Shown here one piece after another: positions 8,883-18,669 of a stretch of 64,000 nucleotides of DNA (position 1 is its first letter; the number at the start of each line of letters is the position of its first letter). A program made the translations under genes and the position numbers. The notes under the pieces were generated by a model. The model did not search any database, was not told the DNA's origin, and was given only the letters and a program-made list of their open reading frames with translations. This DNA comes from Adiantum capillus-veneris (Eukaryota > Streptophyta > Polypodiopsida > Polypodiales > Pteridaceae), in contig CM043959.1 in NCBI GenBank assembly GCA_014529385.2, positions 10,506,809 through 10,570,808 of the forward strand, given 5' to 3'.

Positions 8883-11800
8883 TTAAGTAGTCTTTGAGCT
8901 GACGGCTGGCAAGGCGTTCTTAAGTGCTTGAAGATCTTTTTGATATTGGATGCACCATTCTTTCTCAGGAGCTTGCAGAAGTTGAATAGTAACTTTATTC
9001 TTTAGTTTTTTGGCTGAATATATAACAAACCTTGCAGTTAAATTGTTGATCACTGGTCCAAAAATCTTTGTACACCATGTAAAGAACCCGATGTAAAAAT
9101 CTTCTTTGAATGCCAACATATTGTTTGATGTCAAGAACATGCATTTGGCATAGAATCCGTAAAGAAATTCTTCTGAAGGTTGCCCACTTAAATCATAGCA
9201 TAAGCCCTCGTTACCTTCTAAACAGGACATCCATGGGGCTCATGCTTGTTCGGGCTCATGAAAAACTTGGATACATGTGAGCAGCATTCTACAAATTTTA
9301 AAAGGCATTGCACACGAGAGGTTAGGTAAGCTCTTGAAGAAGTTCATGCCGGTCCTTACTCTGGAGCTGGTAATTTCAGGTAGTTAAGCCAAGTAGGCCT
9401 TTTCTTTTTTAGTGCTTCATGTGCTTGCCATGTCCTTACCCTTGATACAGGACAAAATGTTGGATCCTTTTGAATTGATTTTGGTGCCCTTGTAAACAAT
9501 ATGAGATACCTTGAGTTTTTGTTGAGCCAATTTTTCCTCCATGTGGGGTGGAGAGAATCTGACCCCTCTTCTTGCATATCCTTGTAAAGTCTTTCTTTTA
9601 CTTGCAGTAGCATCTCCACCTTTATCAAAGGATATGGAAACGATTGTTATGCCACTAAGTATTGATTTGATTGGGAGTGAGATGAGTTACATTGACAGAG
9701 TGAAGGACCCTCAACTCCCAATCCATAGCCGCTTTCCATTTAGAACCCACTTCTTAAACAATCTGCTATTTAAGTGCATATTATTTAGCTTTAGAGAGCT
9801 TGACCATTGGCACTTGTTCCTTGTCTGTGATTGGTACCTAGAATTGAAAACTGTTTGTCCTTCAGTTGGTCGTGTTTCTATTTTTGCAAAGGAGATTGAT
9901 GGTATCTCTAGATTTGGCTATTCAAATGTACCTGCCTCCTCTTGAGTTTTCACATTCCCTTCTCTCAGCAATTGATTGGATTTTTTCAATTCTTCTATCT
10001 CTTTAAGCAACTGCTCTTCCCTTTTGTAAACTTCATTAGTTCCCTTTAGTGAAGCTAGTGATGGGTTTTTCCTTATTTGCTTTAGAAATTTCATTTGGTC
10101 ATTGATTCTTTGCTTTGAGTATTACAAAGAAGCATTTGCTACATTCAGCTGAACCTGGAGATTTTGTACTGACTAAGTAGTGCTCATAAGTTTCATTTTT
10201 CACTTCAGTCAGCTGCTAGTCCTTGCTTTTACAAGCATTCGATAACTTTGTGAGGAGTTTCCCTAATTCTTCCATCACTTTTTTTTGCTTTTCTTTGATG
10301 TTTTCGTGTTGTTCTACTTCATTCTTGAGATCTTTGATTTGGCCTTGAAGATTTTCAATGATATTCATTCTATCTTCAAGCTCACCTTGGAACGCATCAA
10401 TCACTTGCTCAAGTTCTCAAGCTTTAGCACTGTGGCTAAGAGCTACTGTTCGCATTTTCTCAGTCATCAACTGCATTTGCTTTCCATATTCATTGACTTG
10501 GGTGATAGCTTCATCCATTGTTCCCACTCTTTGGATTCTACTTGAGGATCATTGGAAGGCCCAACCTCATCTTTGGTTGTTTCTGGTGGCTGTTCTTGAT
10601 TGGCTTCCTTCTCTTTCTTTAACCCATCTCCTTTTATGTCCCTGTCTTCATATGATCATGTTGATGAAGAGCTTGGACTAGGAAGAGGTTGATCCCCTTG
10701 TTTGGTATTGGGTGAGGATGGTCTTGGAGATATCTCCCCCTATTCTTGATGTGTTTCAATTGGTTTTCCAACTTCTGATTTGCTGTGGTTGTTGAGTAGT
10801 TGACTTTTCTCTGGCTTTTCTTTGAGCTTCATCTAATGCCTCTTGTTTCTTCAGAGCTTCAACTTTCGCATACATCTTTTCTAGCATGTCCTCAGGATCT
10901 TCTTGGATCTTCTTCTCAGGGTTTTTGGTTCTAAGACCCTTGACATCCCTTGGACTCCATAGATCTGAAGTCTATTATGGGGCTTGTTGACATTATTCAT
11001 AAGCTTCCTTTTCTCTTTCAAACCTTGCCTTTTCCTGTGGAGGTTCTTCTTGATGGGCAGCCATTGCCTTTCTTTTCATTTCTTCCCTTCTTACCCTTTT
11101 TTCTTCATTATCCAAAGTTTCTTCATTGCTATGGACTTGAGGTGAGCTTTCCGCCGCTGACTCTTCATCCAACTTATAAACCCTTTTCTTCTTTGATCTT
11201 GTGGCTCGTGGAGCTGGTATGCAATTTGGGTCAAGACTTATGTATGCGACTTCTCCATCTTTCTTTGTTTTCTTGAGTGTTGTAAGAACATACTGAGCAT
11301 GATCTACTGATTGTCTACTTGATGACTTCAATACCTGCATGAAGGTGGTTGCAACAACATGATTTGGGGTAGTGTACCTTGGTGGTTTCTTAGCGATTAA
11401 GTGGAAGTGCTGGTGGTATAGGCGGGTAGGATCCTCTACTTGCTTTAGCATAAGATCAGAGAAGGTGGCGACAACTGTACTCTTTGTAAATGATCCAGCT
11501 ATTTTTCTATCTATGGCTCTCATTGTCATACCTTCAGTAGGCAGCTTTAGTGCTTCAGCCACTATGTCTTTGTTGATGACTACCTGTACAACTTGTTGTA
11601 CTTGCTGATATGTGATCTGGGCAGATCCATCCTCTTTAATTGTCGACATTAGTTTGTAAGCCCTTTGGAAGTCTACTCCACATGGTTCTTGATCATAAAA
11701 TGCTCGAAGTCCCAACCTTCTGTTGGATTCTTTCTAGCTGGATTCGTTGCTACATCATTGACTTTGTTCGGTAGCATTTGCAACTACACCCGACTTCCAT

Positions 11801-11975
11801 CTTCACTTTTGAATTTGTCGGCGAAGACTGTGGTGTTGTGCTCCTCAAGCTGTTCTTTCGGCAGATAGGTTACTTTGGCCGTTTTCCCAAAACTGGGCTC
11901 CAATTGATATGGTGACAACTCTTGCAACTTTTCTTTTTGGATCTTTCTCTTCTTTGCTTTTTTAGCAGCTTGCAT
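8883..11975 (-). pseudogene. Element A ORF3: basic/coiled-coil protein downstream of pol
   Basis: This protein follows pol and the palindrome array and ends just before the PPT, the position of env-like ORFs in some plant elements. The ATG at 11,975 opens MQAAKKAKKRKIQKEKLQEL, very basic. After a frameshift near 11,715-11,784 a globular part follows (11,715 to about 11,200) with VVINKDIVAEALKLPTEGM. Then comes an acidic/lysine-rich stretch, a strong heptad coiled coil at 10,216-10,404 (IIENLQGQIKDLKNEVEQHE), and a C-terminal domain at 8,883-9,230 containing YGFYAKCMFL and AFKEDFYIGFF. The globular and C-terminal parts recur in A3 (50,070-53,670), and the start recurs in A2 (44,470). The globular part vaguely resembles plant transposon-associated domains; I do not recognise a function. 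No signal peptide or membrane segment is seen, so a true envelope is unlikely. At least five frame breaks are present. Confidence 0.65.
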
Positions 11976-11995
11976 TGCACCTATTAGAAAAAAAT
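11976..11995 (-). promoter_or_regulatory. Possible splice acceptor before ORF3
   Basis: Reading the minus strand, a T-rich run (CTATTTTTTTCTAATAG) ends in AG only 6 bases before the ORF3 ATG. A2 has an AG at the matching place (44,463-44,464, then GAGCAATG). ORF3 could thus be expressed from a spliced subgenomic RNA. This is an inference from position and sequence only. Confidence 0.35.
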
Positions 11996-12902
11996 AGTTT
12001 CAAAGTTAGAAAATTCCACAAATTCTACTCTGACATGCTCTTTTTCTGAATTGTTGGCAGATGATGTCCGTTTTGCTTCAAACCAATTTTGGAGCATGCA
12101 TAGATGCATAAATACATGTATAGATCAAAATCATATAATCCAAGCAAAATGGCAAGAAGAGTATATAATCACAATTATTTACGGGAGATGATTTTTTCCA
12201 TATTTTTGCATTTTTGACTTCATAAGCTTGAAGAACATGTGTTTTAGATACTTTGCGTGAAGTGTGAGCTCATTTGAGTGTACAGGGTGGAAATGGTGCC
12301 AGATTTAGTCATCAGACTGTGAAACAGTATATATGAAGGGATTTTGGGTTTTTGAGATTCAAATGTGATCAAACTTGATTGGTGGGCTTGTCACATCATC
12401 TACTTTAGTCCCATGAGGTCAAAGATGTGATTTGGGCTCATTTGGGCAAAAATGTAAATAATCATGATTGTTTACATTTTCATATTTTTTCTCTCAAACG
12501 CATTCTCAGTTCCTCTATCTAAGCTCATTTGCTATTTATTATTAATTTTTGACCTGTTTTATTAAAAAAATCAAAGAAAATAATAAGATGCACTAAAACA
12601 GAAAATTGAAAGATCAACAATTAACAAAATCCATTGAAAAACACTATTTTATTACTTTTTGTGGATTCTCCATTTTTAAGCTCTAATATCAAGAAAAATT
12701 AATGAAAACAAACAAAAAGGGCTATTTTTTATGTAATTTTTGAGAGTATATACACTATTTACACACATCGAGAAGATTTTATTAGTTGAAATTCCCCTGT
12801 TGATGATTTTTAAGGGCATTATTAGGTAATTTTGCAAAAAACCACACGTTAACATCCAATGTTTTTCTCTTTCTTCAAACATTTCCCTTAATTAATAAAG
12901 TT
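11996..12902 (-). repeat. Element A 3' noncoding region with two palindrome units
   Basis: No coding frame is seen. Two inverted repeats with arms related to GTAAATAATC and GATTATTTAC lie at 12,161-12,182 and 12,454-12,475, 293 bp apart. The same motif and spacing occur in the 5' leader of this element and in A2. The part at 12,716-12,870 matches A2 42,290-42,480 in reverse orientation, so the region is a conserved part of the lineage. Confidence 0.75.
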
Positions 12903-12903
12903 T

Positions 12904-12920
12904 CCTTCCACCCCTCCTAG
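12904..12920 (-). other. Internal polypurine tract of element A
   Basis: The minus strand reads CTAGGAGGGGTGGAAGG, identical to A2 at 42,234-42,250. It is 4 kb away from the LTR-proximal PPT, so it is a second, internal tract. Such a tract could serve as an extra plus-strand primer, as central PPTs do in some retroviruses and elements. Confidence 0.65.
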
Positions 12921-13070
12921 ATGGAGTACTTTGGAACGACTGTGTGCATGGGTTTAATATTCGTGCCTATGCATAGCCGTGGTTGGCTCTACCATGCTTT
13001 GAAGGTCAATGCAATTCAAATCAGTATGTGGTGTGCAAGAGTTGGGTCTTGAGTAGTTAACTCAAGGGTT
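12921..13070 (-). other. Conserved noncoding block upstream of the internal PPT (element A)
   Basis: About 130 bp ahead of the internal PPT (minus strand) contain CTTGCACA, GGTAGAGCCAACCACGGC, TATGCATAG and ACCCATGCACA in that order. The same series occurs at A2 42,119-42,233 and, more diverged, at A4 44,595-44,724. Conservation in noncoding sequence points to a cis-acting role. Confidence 0.6.
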
Positions 13071-13114
13071 TTCGTGGTCGAGGTATCTTGTTGATGTTTT
13101 CTAAATATCAGATT

Positions 13115-14100
13115 TTATAATTTATGTGCTCTTTGCTTGATTGTACCGTCTCGATGCATTGACACACTGATTTCCTGAGCCGTAGGTAACAATGATGGTG
13201 GCTGCTGAGATTTAACTCTCCATTGGTATTTTGGTTGATGGTTGATGAACTGTTGTGGTGGAGTTTTTTGAGACTTAACTTTCCAGTGATTCATCAGCTT
13301 TACAGTTTGTGGAGAAGATAAATGCTCCTTTGGTTTCCAAACCCATCTAGTGTTAGTTTCTCTTTTGCAAGGTGTTTTTATCTGAGTTGTTAGATGTGAA
13401 ACCTCTTTCAGTATGGTAGGTGAGTTTTTGGGCACCCAAATTTGAGATGGATTGTCTTTGAGTTGTGATTTTGGTACCCAAACTCTTGATTCCTTGCATG
13501 CTGCTTGTAGCATTTCCTTGTCTAGAGGCTGATGTAGATTGATTATTCCTTGGTTTCTTTTGTGGGCAACCTATTTTCCATTACTCTTTGCTTGGTTCAA
13601 TTGGAACTAAGAGTTGTCCTCCTTTAAGTGATAGCCTGAGTTGATTGGTGTCCCAATCTGGTACTGCCTTGTATGTCCACATCCACGAGATTCCAAGAAT
13701 CATCATTTCATTCGTATGTTCCTCTGGTATGAATATAAATTGATGAGGGCATGGAAATTCATTTACTATCACATTCAAGTTAACCACTCCCAATGCCAGT
13801 GTTGGGATTTTGTTGCATCCTTTGATAGTAGATATTCCCGATGCTAAAGGCTGATTCATAGCTTTCTTGTAAGTGGAATAACTGACTGCATTCCTTTGAG
13901 TTCCAGTATCTACTAATGTATTTGTGCTATGATTTTTCAATTGTACTATGATGTGGAAGTCAATTCCATCCAATCATTCATTATCCGTTGATACTACATC
14001 ATTTTGTGATTCCATAGTCTCTTATCTGGTTCCAATGTGTTGATGGGAATAGGTGTTTGTTGATTTCTAAGAGAAGCTTTCCTCTTGAGAACTTGAAGTT
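13115..14100 (-). pseudogene. Element A post-integrase ORF: second retropepsin-like domain plus W-x-P-K repeats
   Basis: After integrase a further protein region follows. From 13,973 it reads a retropepsin-like fold: LVDTGTQRNAVSYSTY with a catalytic-type Asp-Thr-Gly at residue 22, a central strand HQFIFIPEEH, and MMILGISWMWTY where retropepsins have their I-L-G segment. Pol already has a protease upstream of reverse transcriptase (20,385-20,931), so this is a second one. From about 13,513 down to 13,150 the frame carries spaced tryptophan motifs: VWVPKSQ, IWVPKNS, WVWKPKE, HWKVKSQ and QWRVKSQ, in proline-, serine- and lysine-rich sequence. A2 and A3 keep both parts. No function is known to me; the repeats could bind RNA or another element protein. 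Confidence 0.7.
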
Positions 14101-14128
14101 GAGCTTCCTCTTGAGCTTCATCCACGAA

Positions 14129-15420
14129 CTACTGTCGTTTAATCTTTCTCTGCTTTGCTACATGAATTTTTTCTAGTAAATCATTGATTAGTGGAAAGTG
14201 GTACTTCTTTAAGCGGCGGCATCCAATAATCAAGTTAGCCATTGGTTCACCATCTATAGTGGACAATTTAACTGCTCCACTTGGAGATACATCTTCAATG
14301 ACAAACGGTCCATTTTCCTTTTTATTGAATTTAGGAATGTGTTGCTTAAGGGAATAGACTAAAACTAGGTCCCCTTTTTTCAAGATTTTTGTGACTATAT
14401 GTGAATAAAAAAAAATATTCTTCCATTTTTGTGCATAGATGTGAGCTACAATTGTTAGCCTTTGTTCATCAATATTTTCTAAATCTTCAAGACTCTCCAA
14501 AAATTCATGTCCGGTCCACTCAAGATCTTTAGCTACCCTTAGTGCTGGCAATAGAAATTCCATCGGTAGTATGGCATCAAGACCATAAACAAGATTAAAG
14601 GGTGTAGTATTTAAAGCTGTCTTGAATGAAACTCTATAAGCCCATAAAGAAGCATGTAAATTCATTTCCCAATCAGTTTGTCCTGAACTAACCACTTTAG
14701 TCAATACCGAGCTAAGACTTTTATTTGTGTGCTCAACTTGTCCATTGGCTTATGGATGATATGGAGAAGATTTGTTATGGATGACCATAAATTCATTTAG
14801 TAGATACTCAATTACCTCATTGAGGAAATGAGTTCCCTTATCATTGACAATTTCTATTGGAAGTCCATATCTTGTGAATTCATTCTCATACAAGAATGTG
14901 GATGTGGTTCTAGCATCATTCTCCTGGTTGCCTTAGCCTTTGCCCACTTGGTCAAATATATCTACAATGATATATTGAGCTTGAGTTCTATAAGCAGGTG
15001 GTTGTATTGGTCAACAAAATCTATGACCCATTTTGCAAAAACTCTAGCCCCCATCGTTGGTCTTAAAAGGCATGTTATCTACCCTTGTTGGCATTTATTC
15101 TCGTTGGCATGCATCACATCTTCAAAAGTATTCTTTGGCATCTGCAAAAAGTTTTGGCCACGATATGTCTGCAATTAAAATTGCTCTGGTGGTGGTTCCA
15201 CTAAAAAAGTGACCTCCAGCTAATCTAGGATGTGGTTGTTCTAGAGTGGGCATATATTAATCTTCATTCGCATAGAGACACAAATGTTGATCTTTTTCTC
15301 TCTGATACAATTGGTTTCCAATAAGAGCATAGTCTCTTGCTTCAGTTTCAATAGATCTTTGGCACATTTACTCATATCCTCTGAAAATATTATGCTTGAC
15401 AAGTAATAACTATATAGCTA
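14129..15420 (-). pseudogene. Element A integrase: second zinc-binding repeat, core and C-terminus
   Basis: Integrase joins element DNA to the chromosome. From 15,420 the second zinc-binding repeat is readable as AGGHFF...TTTRAILIAD and ending RCDACQR. Then come the core segments PIQPPAYRTQAQYIIV and RYGLPIEIVNDKGTHFLNEV with a catalytic Asp, then PYHPxANGQVEHTN with the catalytic Glu. The C-terminal part (14,129-14,704) is open for 191 codons: WEMNLHASLWAYRVSFKTAL, NLVYGLDAILPMEFL and KKGDLVLVYSLKQHIPKF. Frame breaks lie in the core. No chromodomain is present at the end; the post-integrase ORF follows instead. Confidence 0.8.
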
Positions 15421-15422
15421 CT

Positions 15423-15830
15423 CTACTTAGGAACGAGTGAGATTTGAAATAATATCACATGAGATACGGGTGTTTTTTTTTGACATTGAAGATAGTCTTT
15501 CACAAATGAGTGAACATCACTCCTCATGGTTGGCCAAAATACTCCAGGTCTCAGGATCTGTTGCATAGTTTGGTCTTCCATAAAGTGAAGTCCTACTATG
15601 GTGATGTGCAATTGATTTAGGTATTGGGTTTTCTCCTTAGGATTAATACACAAAAGCAATATTCCATCTTTATTTGTTTTGTATAGACTTCCAACTAGTA
15701 ATTGATACATAGCCAATTTCCCAATTAATCCGGGTGGAATAGAAAGTGAAATTTGAGAATCCACTTGAGCTATAGTCATCAATAAAACCATATTTTTTGA
15801 CCAACGGGGCATCATTTCCACGAAGAACAA
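15423..15830 (-). pseudogene. Element A first integrase zinc-binding repeat
   Basis: A 135-codon open stretch holds YQLLVGSLYKTNKDGILLLC, then HITIVGLHFMEDQTMQQILR, GVFWPTMRSDVHSFVKDYLQCQK. It is a second copy of the H-H-C-C region that also lies just downstream at 15,055-15,420. In this copy the C-x2-C pair has only one cysteine (YLQC). The copy in A2 (39,340-39,690) shows the same loss (FPQC), so the change predates the two insertions. Confidence 0.65.
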
Positions 15831-16318
15831 ATATGCATCTGGTAGTTCATCGTCTACCCTTTTGATGGTTCTCTAAAATAATCCTTGATAAATGATCTTC
15901 TATTTGATGTGTGGTTCCCTTTGTTACAACTATAGTGAAATCAAATTCCAAAAGAATGATGAACCATCTCACTATTCTCCCTATGTTGCATGGCTTGTTG
16001 ACCAAATACAATAAAGCATGGTGGTTCACAAAGAACACAAATTTGTTGGCTAATAGGTAATGTATTTACTTTTTTACGGCATAGATCATCCCTAATCCCT
16101 CTCTTTCAATGGTATAGTTTTTTTTGCCACATTCAGCTATCTACTAGCATAGAAAAAAAAGAAAATCAATATTTCCATCCCTTGGTTGAGCTAATATACC
16201 CCCGATGGATAAATTCAACATGTATATGGAATACCTTATTTCAATCTGGTGCTTTCAATATTGAGTCTATAGTGAGAGCTTGTTTAAGCTTCATGAAGTA
16301 TTCTTAACACTCATCAGT
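15831..16318 (-). pseudogene. Element A RNase H-like domain
   Basis: The C-terminal half is well preserved: EREGLGMIYAVKK, YLLANKFVFFVNHHALLYL, then IVRWFIILLEFDFTIVV and the closing DHLSR. The first acidic segment, VHGDASN in A2, is scrambled to an HIHVEF-like sequence here, so activity is lost. The position between reverse transcriptase and integrase is usual for Ty3/gypsy pol. Confidence 0.7.
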
Positions 16319-17215
16319 CTATACAAAGAGTGTAGTCAGGCCATACATGGGTTTTGCAATTATAGAATACACATAAATCAATCGTCTATAATATCCACAA
16401 TGTCTCATGAAAGCATGAACCCATTTGATTGTTGTCGGTCTAGGCAATTCAACAATAACATGAATTTTATCCATATCAATTTCTATGCCAGTTTTTGACA
16501 CTATATGTCCAAGAATTATTCCTTGTCTACCCATAAATGTGTACTTTTTAGGATTTAAGAAAATCCTAAAAAGTCTATATTTTTTGAAGACCTTTTTGAG
16601 ATGTTCAAAATGATCAGCCCGGATCAATGAATGTACACATAAATCATCCATATATACTTCCAAGATATTCTTTGAAATCATGGATCATCAATCTTTGAAA
16701 GGTGGAAGGAGCATTAGTTAGCCCAAAAGGCATAACCCTATAGGCAAAAATACCCCATTCAGTTACAAAGGCAGTTTTATGCTGATCTTTTGGATCAACC
16801 AAAAGCTGACTGTACCCCAAAAAACCGTCTAAAAAGCTGTACGCTTCTTTTCCTACAACTCGTTCTAAAACATGCTTGGTGATTGGAAGAGGGTAGTTAT
16901 CTCTAATGGTGGCTGCATTCACTTTTTTGAGATTGACACATACTCTAATTTTCTATTTTTCTTGGGTACCACCACAATTGGAGACACCCAATTTGTGTGT
17001 TAAATTTCATAAATGAATTTGGTTTCCTTGAGCTTCTCTATCTCTTCTTTGATCTTTTTGGCAAATGTTTCATTATAAGTATATGGCCGATGTCTACTTA
17101 GTTTTGCATCATCTCTCATAGGTATGGTATGTTGACAAATTTCTGGATCAACAACCTTGAGATCTTTATAAGACCGAGCAAAGATATCTTGGTATTCTTT
17201 CAGTAAGCTCAGCAA
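16319..17215 (-). pseudogene. Element A reverse transcriptase
   Basis: Reverse transcriptase copies element RNA into DNA. Three overlapping open segments cover it: 17,000-17,215 (YTYNETFAKKIKEEIEKLK), 16,644-16,922 (NAATIRDNYPLPIT, SFLDGFLGYSQ, AYRVMPFGLTNAPSTFQ) and 16,319-16,681 (ILEVYMDDLCVH, GHIVSKTGIEIDMDKIHVI, FMRHCGYYRRLI). YMDDL is at 16,640-16,654 with both catalytic aspartates intact. Two frameshifts, near 16,660 and 16,950, break an otherwise complete domain of normal length. Confidence 0.9.
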
Positions 17216-17231
17216 AAGCTCTTCTTATTCT

Positions 17232-18385
17232 TCAGTCAAGTCCTTTGCAATGTAGACAGGTCTGGGCTCTCCACCTGGTTTTTGCTAAATCTATTTTCTT
17301 TGCATTTTTAGGTCCTTCATAGGACTCACCCTGCTTTCTTAGTTCCTTGACAGGTTGTTCCACTATGATCTTTTGGTCTTGGAGAGTATATTTCTTGTAA
17401 TGGGATGGAACACACATCACATCTTTAATCTCTTCCTCTGTTGTTTCCATTTTAGTGGTATACACCTCCTTTAGAGCTTTCTTCAAGTCTTGATATTTTT
17501 TCTTTCGTTTAACCCTTGTCATGGATGATTCATCATCCTGGTGATTAGGTTTTAATTGAGTTTACTTTCTCATTTTCCTTGATGTTTTTGATGTTCCTTA
17601 CTTTTTGTTTGAGGGATATCTATCCGTGATTTTGTATTTGACACAATCATGTGCATCTGCCTGCATCTAAAACTTTGTTCTACTAGAAACTAATGGCATA
17701 GGTCTATACTTCCAGTTTTTTGTTTTCCTTTTTCTTCTATACCATTTTTGTCTTCTTGGTTTTTGGTTTGGAAAGTAAAAAAACTTTTCCTTTCCTCCTT
17801 TTAAGAGTAGTTGGGCTCTCACATGTTCTTTTTCAGATCCAAAATCAACGAAAGTATTTGAATGTTCTTCAAACTCATTAGTAGCATCATAATAGAGATT
17901 TGAAAAGACTTGTTGAGCTTTCAGTAATTCCTTGGGTTCTTGAACTTCATCTTCAATTGGAATGGTTGAGATCATTTGTATGTGAATTATTTCATAACCG
18001 TCCTCATTGCAAAATTGAGTAGGCATAGACGTATTCACACACACATCCATTGTTGCCAAAATTTGAGTCCATTCAAATGGCTCAAACAAATGCTCCAAGA
18101 AGGGTTCATGTATATATGCTTCATCTGTGCAATCCCTTTCTAAGATACATTCTTCTTATTTTAAACTCCCATTTTGTGAGGCTCCACACATCCAAATAGG
18201 TGTGCCTTTGTTTAACCAAGATGGAAGCTTTGATTTGGCTAAAGATACTAAGTCAAATTCTTGAATGGGCGTTTTAATTACGTCTCTATAAGTGTGATCT
18301 TTCAAATTAACCCTTGTGATTGATCCCACTTGCTTCAAGTACATGTAATTGTTTTTCTAATCTTGAATGAGCTGCACTTGACGCA
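17232..18385 (-). pseudogene. Element A spacer between protease and reverse transcriptase
   Basis: The open parts are 18,156-18,344, 17,667-18,098 and 17,232-17,522. Recognisable conserved pieces include HTYRDVIKTPIQEFD, PIWMCGASQNGSL, HLFEPFEWTQILATMDVCVN, EHVRAQLLLKGG and VPSHYKKYTLQDQKIIVEQP, all matched in A2 at 36,810-37,980. The region is about 380 codons long, unusually large for this position. No enzymatic domain is recognised. Confidence 0.6.
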
Positions 18386-18390
18386 TGAAT

Positions 18391-18601
18391 TATTAGGTTC
18401 AAACCAAGGGCAATTTAGTGGAGTTTTGCATGACAGAGAGAAAAAGTTGTATATATTGTAAGGCCTTTTTTTTATATATATAAAAGCAGAAATTAGTAAA
18501 GTGTGTCGTTCTTCTCTCTTCCTCTTTGCACTCATTCTCTACACTTATTCCTTCCATGGCACTTCTCCTCAGACACCACCCTGCATAGCCGTCATCCAAC
18601 C
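18391..18601 (+). mobile_element. 5' LTR of element P
   Basis: This begins TATTAGGTTC, a G-to-A change from the TGTTAGGTTC of the 3' LTR. It lacks about 38 bp near its start and the final TAACA relative to the 3' LTR, but matches it across CAATTTAGTGGAGTTTTGCA and the last 60 bp. Confidence 0.85.
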
Positions 18602-18613
18602 TGGTATCAGAGC
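18602..18613 (+). other. Primer-binding site of element P
   Basis: TGGTATCAGAGC is the standard plant primer-binding site complementary to the 3' end of initiator tRNA-Met. Confidence 0.95.
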
Positions 18614-18669
18614 TACAGACGGTGGTACTTCTCAAGACGTGTAGAACGCTCAGCGAGCTTCTCAAGATG

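Noticed and set aside
10285-10681. Hydrophobic plus-strand frames
   Set aside because: They are the reverse side of the ORF3 coiled coil; Leu/Phe-rich antisense of Glu/Lys-rich coding.
12161-12475. CRISPR-like or transposon terminal repeats as the explanation of the regular palindromes
   Set aside because: The spacing of 265-294 bp with related, degenerate sequence between copies is a tandem array and not short repeats with unique spacers; no transposase or target duplications are present.
11996-12902. This region as the 3' LTR of element A, starting behind the PPT at 12,904
   Set aside because: The true LTR pair is at 7,929-8,835 and 26,128-26,814, with PPT and PBS abutting; the region behind 12,904 has no matching partner next to a PBS.
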